A DNA stretch of 10,044 nucleotides, taken from assembly GCA_009908735.1 (NCBI GenBank), contig JAAAOR010000059.1:1-10044 (forward strand), in the 5' to 3' direction. Positions 5,277-10,044 of this stretch are shown one piece after another. The notes under the pieces were generated by a model. That model worked only from the letters and a program-made list of their open reading frames with translations, made no database searches and was not told the DNA's origin. The DNA is from Spirochaetota bacterium. Its GTDB lineage: Bacteria > Spirochaetota > Spirochaetia > DSM-27196 > PWMO01. Each line of letters starts with the position of its first letter. The first letter of the stretch is position 1. Both the position numbers and the translations under genes were made by a program.

Positions 5277-5745
5277 AGCGCGGGAATTTGCGCTCCTCTT
5301 CCTCGGAGTAGAGGGAGCTCAGCGGCTCCGGCTCGGGCCTGTAATCACGCGAAATGCCCGGGCTGAGCTCTTTTCGCCAGTCGCCCACCGTTCGTCCGTT
5401 CTCGAACTCGATGCGCTTCTTTATGACGACCTGCTTTTTGCCGTTTTCCTTGCGTTCTTCGACGACCCCAAAGGAGCCTTGACCGATGTAGGCAATACGC
5501 TCATTAGGGCCGAGGCGCTCGGATTCGGAGAGCTTCTTGATGACGCTGTCGAGACGGGCCGGCCGGCCGGTGTCGGGATCCTCGACGGCCGAATAGGGAT
5601 CGTCGATAGGTTCCCCGGAGAGGGGGCATGGCGGATACTCGCGCTTGGGCGGCGGCTCCGGCATGTAGTACTTTGCCGGATTATCCTTCTTGTCGCGACC
5701 GCGATTCTTGTTGGAGCGCCGCCGATTTGATGATCTTCGTGCCAT
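5257..5745 (-). CDS. Small basic protein of unknown function with a degenerate Cys/His motif
   Basis: This 162-residue soluble protein has a very basic N-terminus (MARRSSNRRRSNKNRGRDKK), a proline-rich link (YYMPEPPPKREYPP, 26-39) and a conserved-looking core: CPLSGEPIDDPYSAV (40-54), GRPARLDSVIKKL (60-72), LGPNERIAYIGQGSFGVVEE (78-97), KKQVVIKKRIEF (103-114). The C-terminal third is acidic and low in complexity. I recall spirochaete hypothetical proteins with the pattern CPxCGxPI, HFDC, and Y-G-GxFG; if the relationship is real, three of four metal ligands are lost here (CPLS, RLDS). The basic tail suggests nucleic-acid or ribosome contact, and the divergent neighbour is RNase R, but that is only inference. 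The start at ATG 5745 was chosen over an in-frame TTG two codons upstream; no Shine-Dalgarno is visible for either. The opposite strand also has a long open frame here, but it shows no recognisable protein. Confidence 0.72.
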   Translation of the reverse strand: MARRSSNRRRSNKNRGRDKKDNPAKYYMPEPPPKREYPPCPLSGEPIDDPYSAVEDPDTGRPARLDSVIKKLSESERLGPNERIAYIGQGSFGVVEERKENGKKQVVIKKRIEFENGRTVGDWRKELSPGISRDYRPEPEPLSSLYSEEEERKFPRFSRNVG

Positions 5746-5767
5746 GATCAAACTTGAATGTAGCGTG

Positions 5768-5777
5768 CCGGCGCCGG
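5768..5777. repeat. 10-bp GC palindrome CCGGCGCCGG beside the divergent promoter
   Basis: CCGGCGCCGG is a perfect palindrome immediately downstream of the minus-strand -10 box, covering the expected start site. A related sequence, CGCCGGCG, lies at 5788-5795 and can pair with it. This could be an operator or an mRNA hairpin; equally it may be chance in GC-rich sequence. Confidence 0.3.
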
Positions 5778-5806
5778 AATGTAAAGCCGCCGGCGTTTTG
5801 CATCAA
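5778..5806 (-). promoter_or_regulatory. Candidate promoter of the basic-protein gene
   Basis: On the minus strand TTGATG (5801-5806, 4/6) and TACATT (5778-5783, 4/6) are 17 bp apart. Transcription would start near 5771, giving a leader of about 25 bases before ATG 5745. The -35 box lies on the same bases as the -35 candidate of the opposing RNase R promoter. Confidence 0.45.
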
Positions 5807-5834
5807 CCCCACTCTTTCCTATACACTATATACT
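5797..5834 (+). promoter_or_regulatory. Candidate RNase R promoter with two possible -10 boxes
   Basis: The A/T-rich stretch before the RNase R gene holds TATACA (5820-5825) and TATACT (5829-5834). TTTGCA (5797-5802, 4/6) is 17 bp before the first. Use of the second box would start the mRNA near 5841, leaving a leader of only about 9 bases before ATG 5850. Confidence 0.5.
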
Positions 5835-5849
5835 CTAGTGGATAATAAC

Positions 5850-7856
<2,007 letters not shown>

Positions 7857-7877
7857 GCCCCGACGGAAGGCAAGGGC

Positions 7878-10044
7878 ATGAAAAACTACGACGCATTCTA
7901 CGAGCGGGTCGCTCTTAAGTTTCAGATATACAACGGCCTATTTCTCAATCTGCCCTTCGAGCAGGTGAAGCCGGCGGCGATCGTGCTTCCGATGTTTGCC
8001 GACTTCTGCAAGGAGCGCCTGGAGGCCGGTGAGCACCCGGCACGCATCATCGAAGCTTTCGCCGAGGAAAAGCTCGACGGGCCACGCTTCGACGAGTTGA
8101 AGGATCTGCTCTTCACCTTCATGCAGATCGTCGAGCGGCAGGTCGTGCTCTTCGACGCCCTCGAAGATGCCGCCTACGGACTCGTGCAGGACACCGACGG
8201 CGCGGGATCGGTGCGCGACCTGCTGACGCGCCTGGAGGCTGAGAGTAATCTCGACGCCTACGAGCGGCAGCTCGAGGACTACTGCGTGCGGGTCGTGCTC
8301 ACCGCCCATCCCACGCAGTTCTATCCCGACGAGGTGCTCGCAATCATCACCGATCTCGGTGACGCGCTGCGGGCGGATGATCTGCGCGGCATCCATCGCA
8401 TGCTCCTGCAGCTCGGAAAAACACGCTTCATGAACAAGGAGAAACCGACTCCGCTCGATGAGGCGCAGAGCCTCTTGTGGTTTCTCGAGCACATCTTCTA
8501 TCACACCGTTGCCGGCATTCAGCGTCGGCTCGTGGAGCCGATAGCGGGCGATGATCGCGACAGGCTTATCACAGAGCGGCCCAAGATAGAGCTCGGGTTC
8601 TGGCCGGGGGGCGACCGCGACGGAAACCCCTTCGTGACCTCCGAGCTCACGATTGCTACGGCGAACCGCTTGAGGACGAGCATTCTGCGGCTCTATCTCG
8701 GCGACGTCCGTGAGCTTCTGCGCCGCCTCACTTTTCCGGGAGTTCATGAGGCGATGGAGCGGATCCGCGATCGGCTGAACGTCACCCTCTATCCTCTGAT
8801 ACGCGTTCAACAGGTCGACTACACGGCCCAGGGCGACTGGGAAGATGCAAGCGAGGACGCCTACGACAACGCGGGGGAGCTTCTCGAGGAGCTTACGGCA
8901 GTGCGGTCCCAGCTCTACCGCGACCACATGGGTCTCTTTGCCGAAGAGCTGGAGGACCTCATGCTCAAGGTGCGCATCTTCGGCTTTCATTTCGCCTCGA
9001 TGGACCTCAGGCAGGACAGTCGCGTCCACACCACGGTCATGACGGACATCATCTCGGCGCTCGAGAGACGAATGGCGCAGCAGACCGAGGGCGACGAACC
9101 GCAGCTGCAGACCGATTACGGTTCGGCTTCCATCGAGGAGCGCATGGCCGTGCTCGAGGAGCTCTCGTCGATGCTTCCCTACGAGGGCGACATCCTCGGG
9201 CAGGTATCTCGCGGCATAACCCGCGACACCGTGCTTTCGCTGAGGGCGGCGCGGGCCATTCAGCGGACGAACGGCCAGCGCGGAATGCACCGTTACATCA
9301 TCAGCAATACACGGTCGGCTGCCGACATCGTCGAGGTCTGGTTCCTCACACGATGCGCGCTACCCGGCGGTGAGACCATCGACCTCGACATCGTTCCCCT
9401 CTTTGAGACCGTCGACGACCTCGAAAACGCTTACGGAATCATGCGCGGGCTCTATAGCCACCGTATCTATCAGGAGCACCTCTCACGCCGGGGAAACACC
9501 CAGTACATCATGCTCGGCTTCTCCGACGGCACCAAGGACGGCGGTTACGTCACCGCCAACTGGGAGATATATTGCACCAAACAGCGACTGACCGAGCTTG
9601 CCCGCGAGCGCGGTATCCGTGTGGTCTTCTTCGACGGTCGTGGCGGTCCGCCCGCCCGCGGCGGCGGGAACACCTACAAGTTCTATCGCGCCATGGGCCG
9701 CGCCATTGAGAGCCGTGAGATCCATCTGACCATCCAGGGGCAGACGGTGAGCACGAAGTTCGGCACGCAGGAATCCGCCCGACACAACCTGGAGCAACTG
9801 GTGACCTCCGGGCTCGAGAACCAGCTCTACCCAGAGCAGGGCTCGACGCTCACACGCGAGGACGAGGATCTCCTCCAGGAGATCTCCCGGGCCGCGCACC
9901 GTCATTACCGTGCGCTCCGCGAGCACGAGAAGTTCATCCCCTACCTCGAGCGGATGACACCTCTTCGCTTCTACGGCCTGACGAATATCGCAAGCCGGCC
10001 CACGAGCCGCTCGAGTCAAGGTCCCTTGAGTTTGCAGAATCTGC
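7878..10044 (+). CDS. ppc: Phosphoenolpyruvate carboxylase (C-terminal part cut by window edge)
   Basis: This enzyme adds bicarbonate to phosphoenolpyruvate to give oxaloacetate, refilling the TCA cycle. The 722 visible residues carry the catalytic histidine motif VVLTAHPTQ (His144), the PEP-site motif GFWPGGDRDGNPF (240-252), FGFHFASMDLRQD (368-380), GFSDGTKDGGYVTANWEIY with Lys553 (547-565), FFDGRGGPPARGGGNTYKFY with Arg588 (584-603), LTIQGQTVSTKFG (617-629) and ASRPTSR (705-711). The E. coli enzyme has about 883 residues, so roughly the last 150-180, including much of the aspartate/malate effector site, are missing. Some signature positions differ from E. coli: LTAHPTQ rather than LTAHPTE, and FDGRGGPPARGGG rather than FHGRGGTVGRGG. 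I associate this spelling with a PEPC subgroup seen in Bacteroidetes and relatives. ATG 7878 has GAAGG 7 nt upstream. The gene sits 21 bp after rnr and is probably co-transcribed. Confidence 0.97.
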   Translation, partial: MKNYDAFYERVALKFQIYNGLFLNLPFEQVKPAAIVLPMFADFCKERLEAGEHPARIIEAFAEEKLDGPRFDELKDLLFTFMQIVERQVVLFDALEDAAYGLVQDTDGAGSVRDLLTRLEAESNLDAYERQLEDYCVRVVLTAHPTQFYPDEVLAIITDLGDALRADDLRGIHRMLLQLGKTRFMNKEKPTPLDEAQSLLWFLEHIFYHTVAGIQRRLVEPIAGDDRDRLITERPKIELGFWPGGDRDGNPFVTSELTIATANRLRTSILRLYLGDVRELLRRLTFPGVHEAMERIRDRLNVTLYPLIRVQQVDYTAQGDWEDASEDAYDNAGELLEELTAVRSQLYRDHMGLFAEELEDLMLKVRIFGFHFASMDLRQDSRVHTTVMTDIISALERRMAQQTEGDEPQLQTDYGSASIEERMAVLEELSSMLPYEGDILGQVSRGITRDTVLSLRAARAIQRTNGQRGMHRYIISNTRSAADIVEVWFLTRCALPGGETIDLDIVPLFETVDDLENAYGIMRGLYSHRIYQEHLSRRGNTQYIMLGFSDGTKDGGYVTANWEIYCTKQRLTELARERGIRVVFFDGRGGPPARGGGNTYKFYRAMGRAIESREIHLTIQGQTVSTKFGTQESARHNLEQLVTSGLENQLYPEQGSTLTREDEDLLQEISRAAHRHYRALREHEKFIPYLERMTPLRFYGLTNIASRPTSRSSQGPLSLQNL

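Noticed and set aside
5137..5730. 197-codon open frame on the plus strand opposite the basic-protein gene
   Set aside because: It begins inside the kinase gene in another frame and has no recognisable motif. The minus-strand frame has a conserved-looking core and a plausible promoter, so it was kept instead.
5767..5799. GC-rich hairpin followed by TTTT, resembling an intrinsic terminator
   Set aside because: It lies between two divergent genes where no plus-strand transcript needs to end, and only four T residues follow. A role in control is more likely, if any.
7938..9290. 450-codon open frame on the minus strand
   Set aside because: It lies wholly antisense to phosphoenolpyruvate carboxylase, whose motifs are unmistakable. 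Its translation matches no family and is typical of a shadow frame in GC-rich DNA.
9483..10019. 178-codon open frame on the minus strand
   Set aside because: Antisense to conserved phosphoenolpyruvate carboxylase motifs; a shadow frame.

Overview
The window is GC-rich, densely coded chromosomal DNA from a bacterium. It looks like core housekeeping sequence: no insertion sequence, phage gene, CRISPR array, tRNA or rRNA is visible. The best clue to the host is the small exported beta-barrel protein at 2811-3275, which resembles the spirochaete DUF3996 family. The basic hypothetical protein at 5257-5745 also recalls a family I associate with spirochaetes. A high-GC, free-living Spirochaetia member is my best guess, inferred from protein resemblance alone.

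Left part (1-2745, minus strand): a membrane-microdomain operon. It is transcribed leftwards from about 2760 and encodes a long NfeD with a ClpP-class protease domain, a short NfeD, and the flotillin FloA, which runs off the left edge. A 29-codon ORF with its own ribosome binding site may sit between the two nfeD genes.

Middle part (2755-5276, plus strand): the promoter of the exported beta-barrel gene overlaps the nfeD promoter almost completely. The beta-barrel gene overlaps a class II histone-deacetylase-like amidohydrolase gene by one base. A second promoter then precedes a 72-residue ferredoxin-fold-like protein, followed by a deoxynucleoside kinase.

Right part (5257-10044): a minus-strand gene for a small, very basic protein converges on the kinase gene. 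Their 3' ends overlap by exactly 20 bp, and that overlap is a perfect inverted repeat. From the same 104-bp spacer in which the basic gene starts, ribonuclease R is read to the right, followed after 21 bp by phosphoenolpyruvate carboxylase, which is cut by the right edge.

I see no convincing new multi-gene system. The observations most worth a second look are the small ORF whose stop lies in the next gene's Shine-Dalgarno sequence, the hairpin formed by two convergent stop codons, the kinase-like glycine-rich loop in the basic protein, and the Gly/Arg-rich insertion in RNase R.
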